From Bromus sterilis (taxonomy: Eukaryota; Streptophyta; Magnoliopsida; Poales; Poaceae), in assembly GCA_950022295.1 (NCBI GenBank), contig OX465596.1, positions 127,824,501-127,888,500 of the forward strand: a stretch of 64,000 bases of DNA, in the 5' to 3' direction. The notes under the pieces were generated by a model. It worked only from the letters and a program-made list of their open reading frames with translations, was not told the origin of the DNA and made no database searches. The position numbers and the translations under genes are program-made. Positions 12,089 through 23,166 of the stretch are shown piece by piece (position 1 is the stretch's first letter; every line of letters starts with the position of its first letter).

Positions 12089-13095
12089 TGTCACAACCCC
12101 AAGTTAGGTATGTGCTAGGGTAAGCTTAGGCCTTTGCATCATGTTAAAACTTTCAAAAGAAATCAAAATGGGAGAGAGGACACCCCCCAGATGAATTAAT
12201 TCAAAAGGCCAGATAAACAGTTTCTCCAAAAATTCCTTTTGCATTTTTGAAAAGTCTTAAAAATGAGTGTGATCACATGTCAAGTGATGTGGGACCCACC
12301 CCAGGCTCATAGATTTTTCAAATATTCAAACAGGAGCATGGAATTAAATTTAAACCCCCATTTGAATTAAATTTCAAATGATTTGATTTTTAAAAAGTGC
12401 CAAACTTTATAAGTGGCTAGTCTAATATAATATGAGGCCATATAAAAAGTTTCAACACTTTTAAAAATGCCTAGCTATTTATTTGCTAAGCTAAACAAAA
12501 TTGCAGAAAAGAAAAGAAGAACAAAAAAAAGAATAAAAGAAAGCAACACAAACCTCACTGGCCTCGGGCCCAACTAGACGCACCCGGCCCAAGCCCACTA
12601 ACCCCGTGTCGTCTTCCTCCCCGCAGGACGAAGCAGCTCGCTGTCGAGCATGCCCCGGCCGGCGACCGCCACCGCGATGCCCTGGCCTCCAGGTGCCCCC
12701 TCGAGCCTCCTAGACGTGCCACGACGATGCTGGAGGCGTCTTCCACCTTTCCCCCCTCCTCCAGAGCTTATCCCCGTCTCTCCCTCGCCATTTTCGTCGC
12801 CACCCGAGCGCACCGGAGCGCGCCACCGCGAGCATGCGCGGCCAGAGAGCTCCTTGAACCCAGCGGACGTGTCCAACGCACTCCTCGACGTCGTCTTCTT
12901 CCCCGTGCCAGAGGAATCGGCCCCAGGAGCCCGGAGCACGCCATCCCCTTCGTCTTCTCCTCGCCAGAACCGCAAGATTCCGCCGCCGATTTCGTCACCG
13001 TCTCGCTCCCTCCGGCCCCGTCGAGCTCGTCAATGCGTTCAGGGTGAGCGTGCAATCTTTTTCCTCCTCCCCGTTGCTCTCCTGGTGCCCTGGAC
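12089..13095 (+). repeat. C: 5' quarter of a D-like LTR
   Basis: Begins TGTCACAACCCC next to GATGC (12084-12088). It is homologous to the first kilobase of the D LTR but clearly diverged, so it comes from a different insertion or subfamily. It runs through the GC-rich exon-like stretch (12545-13043), including the conserved CAGG|GTGAGC donor at 13043/13044, and stops where element D begins at 13096. The rest of C is missing, except that the last 0.65 kb of D's 3' LTR probably derives from it. Confidence 0.85.
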
Positions 13096-13589
13096 TGTCA
13101 GAACCCTCTATTAGGTAATGTGCTAGGGTTAGTCAGTACTCTTGCACCATGTCAAAATTTCAAAAGAAATCCTTGAAATCAAAAATCAAAAGCAAATGGG
13201 AGAAGGAACACCCCCCAGATGAATTAATTCAAAAGGCCAGATAAAAATATTCTCCAAAAATTCATGTTAGAATTTTGAAAAGTCTTATAAATGAGTGTGA
13301 TCACATATCAAGTGATGTGGGACCCACCCCATGCTCATAGATTTTTCAAATATTCAAACAATGCCTTGGAATTAAAGAAATACCCCTATTTGATTTAAAA
13401 TTCAAATTATTTGAATTTTCAAAATGTTGAAACTTTATAAGTGGTTAGTCTATATTATTATGAGGCCATATAAAAGTTTTCAGCATTTAATACAATGTTT
13501 AGCTATTTTATTTAGCTAAAAAGAACAAATGTCAGAATAAAACAGAAAAAGGAAATAAGAAAAAGGAGCAGGAAGCTTACCTCTCGCCA

Positions 13590-14063
13590 AGGGCGAGGCC
13601 CACCTTTCCAGTCGGCCCAGCCCACCAAGGGAACTCCCCTGACGTCTTCCCCGGGCACGAGCACACAGCTGCGTGCCCGGCATGCCGTCGCCGTCGCGGT
13701 GGCAGCTCCACAGCCACCCCCCTGCCTCCTTCTCGCCGCCCGCGTGTCCAGGAGAAGCCCAGGTCACTTTCCACTCCTTCCTCGTCCTCTAGTTCGTCCT
13801 CCCCACGAAAAACAGTGGCGCCCCCGTAGCCTAGCCGGAGCCCACCCGTGCGGACTCGCGGCCATCGACGTCGAGGAGCCAAACCAAGGTGTCCAGGGAG
13901 TTCCTCGTCGTCGTCTTCATCGACCTGCAGAAGGAATCGGAGCCGGACGTCTCCCTGAGCTCGCTAGCTTCGTCGTCTTCATCGCCGGCCGCCGTGGAAC
14001 GAACTCGAATTCCGGCAACACCAACGCCTCCCCGAGCAAGCCGCCACTCCAGATAAACTCAGG
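13590..14063 (+). other. Candidate LTR exon 1 (GC-rich) of D, donor at 14064
   Basis: The 3' end reads CTCAGG|GTGAGC, a strong splice-donor match. C (13043/13044) and G (42330/42331) have it at the same place, while H has TTCGTG|GTGAGC. In the phase that fits exon 2, D shows protein-like text (VVVFID) shared with H. Both D copies carry an in-frame TAA 11 bases before the donor, so this copy may be decayed. The 5' edge is not defined by sequence. Confidence 0.45.
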
Positions 14064-15178
14064 GTGAGCTCGCAAGCAAAACCCCTCGTCCTCCCCCCTC
14101 GATTGCTTCCTCTAGCCGGATCCGCCATGGGAACCCGAGCACCTCGCCGCCATGGTCGTCGCCCTCCTCGCTCCAGTGCCCGTCGTGAACCCCCAGTGCA
14201 CGCGTTTGACTCCCGCGTGTGCCAGCGCTCGAACGCACCACAAATCAGCCCGATACGTGCACTGCTACGACATCTGCGACCTCGCCGCCGTTCTGTTGCC
14301 GCCGGAGTCGTCTCTGCCGTCGATTCCGAGCACCCCGTGACCCCCTGTTGCCTCCAGAAGACGCGAACGAAGCTGCTGCATCCATTGGTGTCCTTCCTGT
14401 GGCCTCCCGTGGCCCCTAGCCCATTCCGGCAAGTCGCCGCCGCGGCTCCCGTCGTCGGCGGTAAACCGCCGATGGATTAGCCCTTAATCACCCAGCTAAT
14501 GACCCCCTGGGTCACTGACCAGTGGGCCCAGTGGCTTAATTAAGCCACAGGATTAAGTTAACCCACGGTTTAATTAAACCCACCCAATGACAGGTGGGAC
14601 CCCCTTGTCACCCCCCCCCTGACGCCAGCACTGACGGAATAAATCATTTAAACAAATTTCCAGAGATTATTTGAATTTAAAGAATTCCAGAAATTCCAGA
14701 AAATACCCCAAACTTTCGAAATTCATAGAAAATTCATATTAACTCCAAATTGGACAAATAATATATGCGAAATGATCAGGAGAAAATTATCTTTCCAAAT
14801 ATGCAACTTTCAACAATGTTGGAGTTGATTTTAAAATGGGACCAGTAGCATATGTCATTTTCTTTATTTGAAATTAATTCAAATTCAAACCAAATGATTT
14901 TGCAACTTGGACCATGGAATTATGCTATATTTCCACCACACATCAGAGGCATATCTTATACAATTGAAGTTGATTCAAAATGATCAAACCATGTCACATG
15001 CAACTTGGTTAATGTTGAATTCAAATGTGGAGTTTGAATTTGCAATTCAAATTGCAATATACTCCATTTAAATGGAATGCTCAACACATCAGTACCATGA
15101 ACATCACCATTTCAATCTTATTCATGTGTTTGTGCATTTTACATTATGTTGATCCTATGATTGTCATGTTGCTGATAG

Positions 15179-15244
15179 AAGTGGAGCCGTAACCCGAGGT
15201 CACCCCCTTCGTTGAAGACCCCGAGCCCGAACCTCGTCAGCAAG
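15179..15244 (+). other. Candidate LTR exon 2 of D 5' LTR
   Basis: Acceptor GATAG|AA, 66 nt, then a GC-type donor CAAG|GCAAGC. Phase 1 reads an acidic and proline-rich peptide (VEPEPEV... in the 3' LTR). In this copy a GAA codon has become TAA at 15190. Confidence 0.5.
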
Positions 15245-16390
15245 GCAAGCAAAACCCCATTTATCATGTCGATAAAATCCCACTTCCCTCTCATGTCTCG
15301 CTTATGCATTGTATAGGATGATCACCATGTTACGATTCTACCGCATAGATGAACCCATTCCTCTGCATGACCTATCATTTTGTCACAGTAGTAAGCAAAC
15401 CACAATCCTTGCAAATGTAGGAGTTGTTTGATATCATGTAACCCCTGCAATGCTACTTCTTATTGCATGCTTAGTATGATACCATGATGTTACTGTGATG
15501 TGAGTCGGGATGGTAGTGATCATGTTGATGATGGTAGAAAAGTGTTGGTGAATCTACCCTAATACAAGGTGAACGATGAGAGGCTGTGTAGGAGTACACA
15601 GTGGGTTGTCTTGTTGAACACCGCCCTAGTACGAGTTCTTGTGTGGTGATCCAAGATGAAGAGTACAACCACACATTGGGCTCACTGACCTCTCTCAACC
15701 TATTAACTCATCTCTTTCGATGTCCAGATGTCGCAGTAGTTCGGAGTTTTGGTAGACTTCTGGCCTGGATGCTAAGTGGGAGAACGGCTCACCCGAGACC
15801 GGCTTATGCACCACGCACACATCACTTGGGTCCACTTCGGTAAACCGGCCGGGTTCTCGATAGTGGTAGCCAACCCAAGTAGGCGGCTTTCTCGGACTAG
15901 ATTGGCTATGAGGTAATAGTTGTGGTGAGCATCCTCGCTGGCACCCCTTGAATGGTGTCGAGATCAAAGGCGGTAAATGATGATCATGTGTGTGTAGCGG
16001 TACACCCTTGCAAGGTTAACAAAACTATTCGAATAGCCGCGTCCGCGGTTAAGGACTGCTTGGAAAGCTTAGCTTGATTATTAGATAACTTGAACCGGAT
16101 ACTTCTAAAACACACCAAGATAAGTGTGAGTGCTATGGCGTGCTTTCTCGTGGGGAAGTCGAGGAAGGCACCATAGTGGTGTAATTGGTTGGAGAAAGTA
16201 GTGGACTCGTGTACGCTTCTTACCTCAAAGTCTGGTACTCGTAGTTCAGGACTAGCCAAGTCAAAGCTGGCATTTCTGCAAGTGAACCCCACCTCCCTTT
16301 ACCTTGATACATGTGCATGAGTAGTATAGCTCCTATGTAAGTCTTGCTGAGTACGACTTTGTACTCACGTTTGCTTAATCTATGTTTTAG

Positions 16391-16440
16391 ATGATGCCAC
16401 TGACCCCGAAGGTGGCTTCTTCATCGAGCTGGACGACTGA
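16391..16440 (+). other. Candidate LTR last exon of D 5' LTR
   Basis: An acceptor TATGTTTTAG at 16381-16390 lies 23 bases after a CTCAC branch-point candidate. Phase 1 reads DDATDPEGGFFIELDD then TGA at 16438. G has the related DETNDPDGG and an LD-rich end before its own stop. Confidence 0.5.
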
Positions 16441-16621
16441 AGACAAACTAGTCTAGTCCCAGTCAGACGACTGGATCCCTCGTGGAGGGCTTTGTGTTTA
16501 AATAAGGCTTCTTAAGCCATTTGTTAAACTGGTCTGTACTCAGACATAATTTGCTTCCGCTTTGTGTTGTAATGTTGGATCACATGTTTGTGATCTCTGC
16601 GTGTGCTCTATAAGAGTTATA

Positions 16622-16627
16622 AATAAA
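16622..16627 (+). terminator. Polyadenylation signal in D 5' LTR
   Basis: AATAAA lies about 180 bases after the last-exon stop. It is repeated in the 3' LTR near 26671 and in G at 58530-58535, all at the same relative place. Confidence 0.55.
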
Positions 16628-17172
16628 ATGTACACTTTGTAGAGAATTGCAATGGTACCTACAGTTCATACAAGGCATGTGTGCTGCGTGTATGTTTATA
16701 ACATACATGTCTTTGTATGGGTTTTCGAGATCTTAGTTGTGTTCTGGCTGGCGGTCTTTCATACACCAAGTGGCCCTTAGATGTGCGCAGCTTGGGGCAT
16801 CGCGATGCGATTGCTCGAGAATCCGTCTCGTGCACACTTTGTGGTATGATCGAGCCCGCCCTAGACCCCGACTAAGTGATCGGGCTGGAGTAAGTCTATG
16901 TAAGAGTTTTGAGATGGTCGATAATATGGTTGAGGCGACTTGTCTTTGAATATGGGAGTTCACCACACATATCATTAGACTTGTGTGCGGACGATGAGGA
17001 CCCATCTTAGTTGATCATCCGGCCTGGATGGGATGCCCCTCACGTACGATGCTTTCCGAGAATGTTCAGTGCTTGGCCTTGTCTGCTTAGACAAGTGGGT
17101 GCGGTTCTCGGCTCTCCATATGACTATGTCTTAGCTATACTTGCATACGCTAACCCCGGGTCCCAACAGACT

Positions 17173-17184
17173 TGGTATCAGAGC
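17173..17184 (+). other. Primer binding site of element D (tRNA-iMet)
   Basis: TGGTATCAGAGC lies four bases after the LTR end. The 407 bp from here to ORF0 hold no gene. Confidence 0.92.
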
Positions 17185-17589
17185 AGGACTGACTGTAGGA
17201 CTAGTAGCCTTGGCCGAAGTTAAGTCTAGCTTTCTATAGTTATGTAGTTACTCTGGGTATATAACGGAATAACGTAAGGATTCTTTTTTCTCCTTACCCC
17301 CTTCGTTCTGAGTCCTGAGTCACCCTCACCTTGTTCTACGGGAAGATAGGACTAGGCTCTACTCTATCTGATTAGCACATCTCGTTGTTTGCTTCCTTAT
17401 AGCCGTAGGAAAGTTGTGTCAGGTTTTCCTAGCATTGTGGTAATGCTGATTTCTTACATCGTAGTATGTAAGTGTTGTTTTTCATGATTGAAAGAAATTG
17501 TCATTTCTTACAATTACAGCCGTTATGCTGTCCGAGTCATTCCAGGTTTATCTCATAATCTGATGCATTTGCAAACTCCTTTCTGTTTC

Positions 17590-17591
17590 AG
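17590..17591 (+). promoter_or_regulatory. Candidate 3' splice site at ORF0 ATG of D
   Basis: Pyrimidine-rich TCCTTTCTGTTTCAG ends exactly at the ATG at 17592. A second candidate, TTTTCACCTTCAG, ends one base before the gag ATG at 18703. Confidence 0.5.
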
Positions 17592-18371
17592 ATGGCAGAT
17601 CTTCCCCCTCGGCAGATTGTTCGATTGACCAGGTGCCTCGGTGTGCATGGCCATCCCGCCACGTTGATCGAGATGATGTCCTATGTGGGATATCGTTGGT
17701 ACCCTGAGTATACCGTCGAGGAGCAGTTCCACGACTTCAACCAGACGCAGTTCCACTGCATCGTCCGGATCTACCTACACCACGTTGGAGTCACCCAGCC
17801 TATCCACTTTGGACATGGCATCGGCGTTACCGAGAACATGGCTGTGCAGGATGCTGCATATTCATGTATTACACTGCTGAGAGAGGAGCACACCCTGCTG
17901 AGACAGACTTCTTTCCGCTATATCCCTGCTGCACTTCCAGGAGAAGAGGGATATTACACCAGACTCTAGTCAGATCACTCTGCAGAGGATCCAACACTTC
18001 AGGTGACTGCTAGATTTGCTAGTGACAGAGATCGTGATGCACGCGCTCTCCGTTTCGAGCTCCACGCTACTCGTGTTCGTCTGTATCGAGCACTGACGCT
18101 CTTGGCACCCTTTGTGAGCATGGGATCAGTTGAGTTTGATGCGATCTATCCAGTGAGGACTCAGATGCCTTCTCGAGTTGCTTGGCCCGAGATTGGAGGA
18201 ATTTTTCCACCCCGTGGTCCTTTGTTTCCACCCTACACTGGACCTAGGCCCCATCCTTGCCCAAATGGATATCAGGGTCCACAAGCCTCCGTGTTTTCCG
18301 ATGGTCACCTCCAGCTACCGGGATACGCGGGTAACTTTTATGAGGACTACTATGGAGATGGAGATGAGTGA
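17592..18371 (+). pseudogene. Accessory ORF (ORF0) of D, dsRBD-like
   Basis: A frame of about 260 codons between the primer site and gag, broken by one TAG at 17967-17969. The predicted order is helix (residues 21-33), strands (39-46, 53-63, 69-77) and an Ala-containing helix (80-99), matching the dsRNA-binding domain order. The glycine turn before the last helix (GHGIG) and QDAAYSCITLL are typical of that fold. A FRYIP motif follows at 108-112, then a helical segment, a proline-rich stretch and an acidic Tyr/Asp C-terminus. Extra ORFs before gag are known in some grass Gypsy elements (ORF0 of rice RIRE3/RIRE8, from memory). The dsRBD reading is my inference. A possible role is binding element dsRNA or countering small-RNA silencing. 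Confidence 0.65.
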
Positions 18372-18702
18372 GACCGCCTGTGGTCTTACTTAGTGAGGAT
18401 GTAGTAGTATCTTAGTATATTGTAAGCAAGGTGTCTAAGTTCCAGAGGCTTAGATAAATAATGTATAGGAAGTCAGAGTGCCTCTGAAGGATGTATCATC
18501 GTCATCACGTTTGTATTAGCTTAGTGCTTGTACTAAAACTATGTATGGTTTGTATGACAGCTTGTGAATATATGGCTTGTATGCTTTTATCACCATGTTG
18601 TCAAGATGATTACTTCCTTTGCTCTGTAATCCTTCCAGTACTTCAATACCTTGATTAGACTCTTCAAATCAACACTGTTTGACTTTGGTTTTCACCTTCA
18701 GG
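18372..18702 (+). other. ORF0-gag spacer of D
   Basis: 331 bp, AT-rich, no ORF. It ends in the pyrimidine tract and CAG that precede the gag ATG. Confidence 0.6.
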
Positions 18703-21700
18703 ATGTCTCAAGGAACCCGTGGCCAGGTTGGTCGTAACCAAGGTCGTGGGAACGACCAGGAGGAAGGCAACCTTCCACTCCCACCCACGATGGCTCAGGT
18801 TCTGATGGAGGTCAAGAGGAACCGCCGTGACTCTCACCACCTGCTGGAAGTCATCGCACGCAACACCACTCAGCAGCGCAATGAGCTGGTGTCTCTGAAT
18901 GACTTCATCCGGCTTCATCCCCCGGTTTTCAGTTACTCCACCGAGCCCCATGACGCCGATGACTGGCTTCGCAGCATCGAGAGAAAGCTACAAGCCGGCC
19001 ATGTTGCAGATGGCGACAAGGTCAGCTACGCCACCTATCACCTTGAAGGTGCAGCTAGCTCTTGGTGGGAGAATTTTCTGAATATGCGTCCCGTTGGACC
19101 GCCTGCATCTTGGGAGGAATTCTGCACATCCTTCCGCGAGCACCACATCCCCAAAGGTCTTATGGACCGCAAGCGTGAGGAGTTCTGCAACCTCACTCAA
19201 GGCAGGAGAACCGTTGACGAGTTCAGTCGTGAGTTCAACCGACTTGCTCGTTATGCAACCGAAGAAGTCTCCACCGACTCCAAGAAACAAGAGAGGTTCC
19301 GTCGTGGCCTCAACACTGGACTCCGTCGTGAGCTCAATCTTCATGACTTTGCCACCTTCCAGGTCCTTGTCAACAAGGCCATCAAGGCAGAGGACATGAA
19401 CACCCACAACGACTTTCGCAAACACCCTAGAGACGACAGTTCATCCAGTTCTGGCTCCCAGAAGCGCAAGATCTGGATCCCAAACAGCATGTTCCGCCAG
19501 AACAACCCACCGAGGCAATCCTATGTGGCGCCTCGTCCACCAACCCAGTTCCACCCAGCTCCACCAAACAACCCAGCTCCACGCACTGTTTTCGGAGCCT
19601 GTTACAAGTGTGGTCAGGCAGGCCACTACTCTCGTGAGTGCCCCCAGAACCAGATCCAGAACCAGAATGCTCCACCACGTGCCGGAGGTAGCAACAACAA
19701 CACTGGTCGTGGCAAGCCACCCCAGAAGGTCTACACCGCCAAACCCGCTCCTTCCGCCACTCGTGGACGTGTGAACCAGATCGCCGCTGAAGAGACTGAC
19801 GACACCACTGACGTCATTCTTGGTACGCTCCCAGTCAATTTTGTTCCTACTTTCGTTCTTTTCGACCCAGGAGCATCTCATTCATTCATGTCGGAAAGTT
19901 ATGCACTTCGTCATGAGTTACCCTTTGTTGAATTGTCCACCCCAATGGTTATTCAAACTCCAGGGTCAAGATGGCAAACTAATAGAGTGAGCCATGGTAA
20001 TCAAATTGCAATTGAGGGTTTAGTATTCCTTGCTTCACTCATAGCCCTCAAGTCTTCAGACATTGATGTCATCCTTGGCATGGATTGGCTATCAAGACAG
20101 AATGCCTACCTGGATTGCAAAGGCAAATCCGTGAATCTCACCCACCCTTCAGGCAAAACCGTCACCTATACCTCACCCAGAACAAGAACCCAAGTGCATT
20201 CCTTGAATGTACTTCCCCTTCCCGAACTCAAAGATATTCCGGTGGTTCGTGATTTCCCGGATGTCTTTCCTGAAGAGCTGCCGGGCATGCCACCCGACAG
20301 ATGTGTAGAGTTTATAGTGGATCTTGTTCCAGGAACCGCACCAATTTCCAAACGCCCATGTAAAATGGCCCCACATGAGTTAGCTGAGCTAAAAACCCAA
20401 CTTGATGCTTCGTTGGCAAAAGGCTTCATCCGCCCTAGCTCATCGCCATGGTGTTGCCCCGTTCTGTTCGTAAAGAAGAAAGATGGAACAGAAAGGATGT
20501 GCGTAGATTATCGCCCGCTAAATTTAGCGACGATAAAGAACAAGTACCCATTGCCCAGGATCAATGATCTTTATGATCAACTTGCAGGATCCTCCGTCTT
20601 CTCCAAGATGGATTTGAGATTAGGTTATCATCAAATCAAAATCCAAAACGAGGACATTCCCAAAACGGCTTTTACTACTCGTTATGGTCTTTACGAGTAC
20701 ACCGTCATGTCCTTTGGTTTAACCAATGCCCCCGCCACATTCTCACGCTTGATGAATTCGATCTTCATGGAGTACCTAGATAAATTTGTTGTGGTTTATC
20801 TCGATGATATTCTCATCTACTCGAAGAACGAAGAAGATCATGCCGAACACCTAAGGCTGGTATTGATGAAGCTTAGAAAGCATCGCCTGTACGCTAAATT
20901 CTCCAAGTGTGAATTCTGGCTACCAGAAGTGACCTACTTAGGCCACGTGATTTCTGCAAAAGGCATTGCTGTGAATCCCGAGAGAGTTTAGGCCGTCCTT
21001 GACTGGACTCCACCTGAATCGGTTAAGAAAGTTAGGAGTTTTCTTGGCCTAGCCAGCTATTGTCGTCGCTTCGTCGAGAACTTTTCTAAAGTTGCAAAGC
21101 CTCTAACTGAACTCCTCAAGAAAGATAAGAAATTCTTATGGACTCCCAAGTGCGAGGAAAGCTTTCAAAAGCTAAAAAGAAGATTGACTTCTGCACCCAT
21201 ACTTGCACCTCCAGACACCAAAAAGGATTTCGAGATCTATTGTGACGCATCACGGCAAGGGTTAGGATGCATACTTCTGCAAGATCGACATGTGGTAGCT
21301 TATGCTTCACGCTAGTTGCGGCCACATGAAGAGAATTATCCTACCCATGACCTTGAACTCGCTGCCGTAGTTCACGCTCTAACAACTTGGCGACATTACC
21401 TCCTTGGTAATCGTTGGGAGATTTATTCCGACCACCAAAGCCTCAAATATATTTTCACCCAGCCAGATCTTAATCTTAGGCAAAGACGCTGGATTGAGTT
21501 GATAAAAGATTACGACGTAGGAATTTCTTACACCCCAGGAAAAGCCAATGTCATGGCTGATGCACTAAGTCGTAATTCGTACTGTAACAACCTCATGTTA
21601 CAGCAGTATCAACCACTTCTTCATGAGGACTTTCGCAAGCTCAATCTTGAGATTGTTCCTCATGGCTATCTTTCTACCTTGGTGGCGAAACCAACTCTTG

Positions 21701-23150
21701 AGGATCAAATTATAGTTGCCCAAAGGCGTGCACGAGGTGTTCGCCGGATCAAGGAGAACATTGCTGGCGGAGTTGCTAAATGATTCTCCACAGATAGCAA
21801 AGGAACGGTATTCTTTGAAAATCATTTGGTAGTACCTAAGAATAGGGAACTAAGGCAACTCATCCTCAAGGAAGCCCATGACACACCCCTCTCAATTCAT
21901 CCCGGTAGCACGAAAATGTACCGAGATCTACGCCAGAGATTTTGGTGGACTAGGATGAAGAGAGACATTGCTCAATTTGTTGCCGAATGTGATGTATGTC
22001 GTCGCATTAAGGCAGAACATCAAAGACCTGCTGGTACACTTCAACCTTTGTCTATTCCCGAGTGGAAATGGGACAAAGTCGGTATGGACTTCATCACCGG
22101 CTTTCCAAGAACCCAGAAAGGAAACAATGCCATCTTCGTTGTCATAGATAGGCTTTCCAAAGTTGCTCACTTCCTTCCGGTTCGCGAGTCTATAACTGCT
22201 AGCCAGTTAGCGGACTTGTACATATCCAGAATTGTTTCCCTTCACGGTGTTCCTTTGGAAATCAATTCTGATCGCGGTAGCCTTTTTACCTCTAGATTTT
22301 GGGGAAGCTTTCAGAATGCTATGGGAACTCATCTCTCCTTTAGTACGGCTTTCCATCCTCAGTCTAGCGGTCAAGTCGAAAGGGTTAACCAAATTCTCGA
22401 AGACATGCTCAGAGCTTGTGTTATCTCATTCGGAAAGAATTGGGAGAAGTCTCTTCCATTTGCCGAATTTGCTTATAACAATAGTTTTCAATCTAGTCTG
22501 AACATGGCTCCTTTTGAACTCCTATAAGGACGACGATGTCGAACACCTTTAAACTGGTCAGAAACCGGTGAAAGACAATTCTTTGGACCAGATATGATCA
22601 AGGAAGCAGAAGAGCAAGTTCGCATTGTTCGTGATCAATTGAAAGCAGCCCAGTCTCGTCAGAAAAGCTACTATGATCGTCATCATAGGCAAGAGAGCTA
22701 CAATCTGGATGAGAAGGCTTACCTCCGGGTTACTCCTCTGAAGGGAACCCAACGTTTCGGTATCAAAGGCAAGTTGTCCCCACGTTACATCGGACCTTTC
22801 CGCATTATTTCTAAACGTGGAGAAGATGCCTACCAACTTGAACTACCCCCGCACCTCTCCCGAGTACACGATGTATTCCATGTGTCCCAATTCAGGCGTT
22901 GCTTCAAGGACCCCATCCACGAAGTCGACCATGAAACGCTTGATCTCCAAGATGACCTTTCTTATCGAGAATACACGTTCGTATTCTTGATTCCGCAGAG
23001 CGTGTCACTCGTCGTCAGAAGATTAGGTTTCTGAAATTGCAATGGTCACACCACTCTGAAAGAGAAGCTACATGGGAAAGAGAAGACCGTCTCAGTGCCG
23101 AGTACCCCACCTTCCTCCCGCAGACTTCTCAATCTCGGGACGAGATTCTT
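18703..23150 (+). pseudogene. gag-pol polyprotein of element D (decayed)
   Basis: One long frame from ATG 18703; the ATG at 18679 is less likely because 18703 follows the CAG acceptor. Domains in order: gag capsid (WLRSIERKL region near 18970), CCHC zinc knuckle 19600-19641, protease with DPGA (rather than DSGA) near 19864, RT with motif A KMDLRLGYHQ near 20608 and YLDD at 20797-20808, RNase H (YCDASRQG near 21238), integrase with HHCC zinc site (21898-22000) and D,D,E core (about 22085-22380), then a chromodomain-like tail (W...EATWERED near 23050). In-frame stops lie at 20989, 21313, 21781 and 22525, and a frameshift falls near 22980 before the chromodomain. Ty3/Gypsy chromovirus (Tekay/Del-like) by domain order and primer. 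It cannot make a full polyprotein. Confidence 0.93.
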
Positions 23151-23152
23151 TT

Positions 23153-23166
23153 GAGTGGGGGCGAGT
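23153..23166 (+). other. Polypurine tract of element D
   Basis: Purine-rich TTTGAGTGGGGGCGAG directly precedes the 3' LTR TGTCAGAACC. Confidence 0.8.

Larger units (their letters stand above)
13096..17168 (+). repeat. 5' LTR of element D
   Basis: 4073 bp, TGTCAGAACC...CCCAACA. AT-rich flanks enclose a GC-rich island at about 13590-14500. The LTR also holds exon-like segments with splice-type borders (donor at 14064, segment 15179-15244, segment 16391-16440) and a polyadenylation signal at 16622. Homologous to C, G and the 3' LTR. Confidence 0.93.

Noticed and set aside
12650..13114. Long Pro/Ser/Arg-rich ORFs as host genes
   Set aside because: They lie in the GC-rich island of an LTR, occur on both strands and in several frames, and recur in every D-type LTR.
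18679..18702. Upstream ATG at 18679 as gag start of D
   Set aside because: It lies within the pyrimidine tract of the candidate splice acceptor. The second ATG at 18703 is better placed.
21316..22527. Separate RNase H and integrase genes in D
   Set aside because: They are pieces of one gag-pol frame separated by stop codons, all in the same phase.
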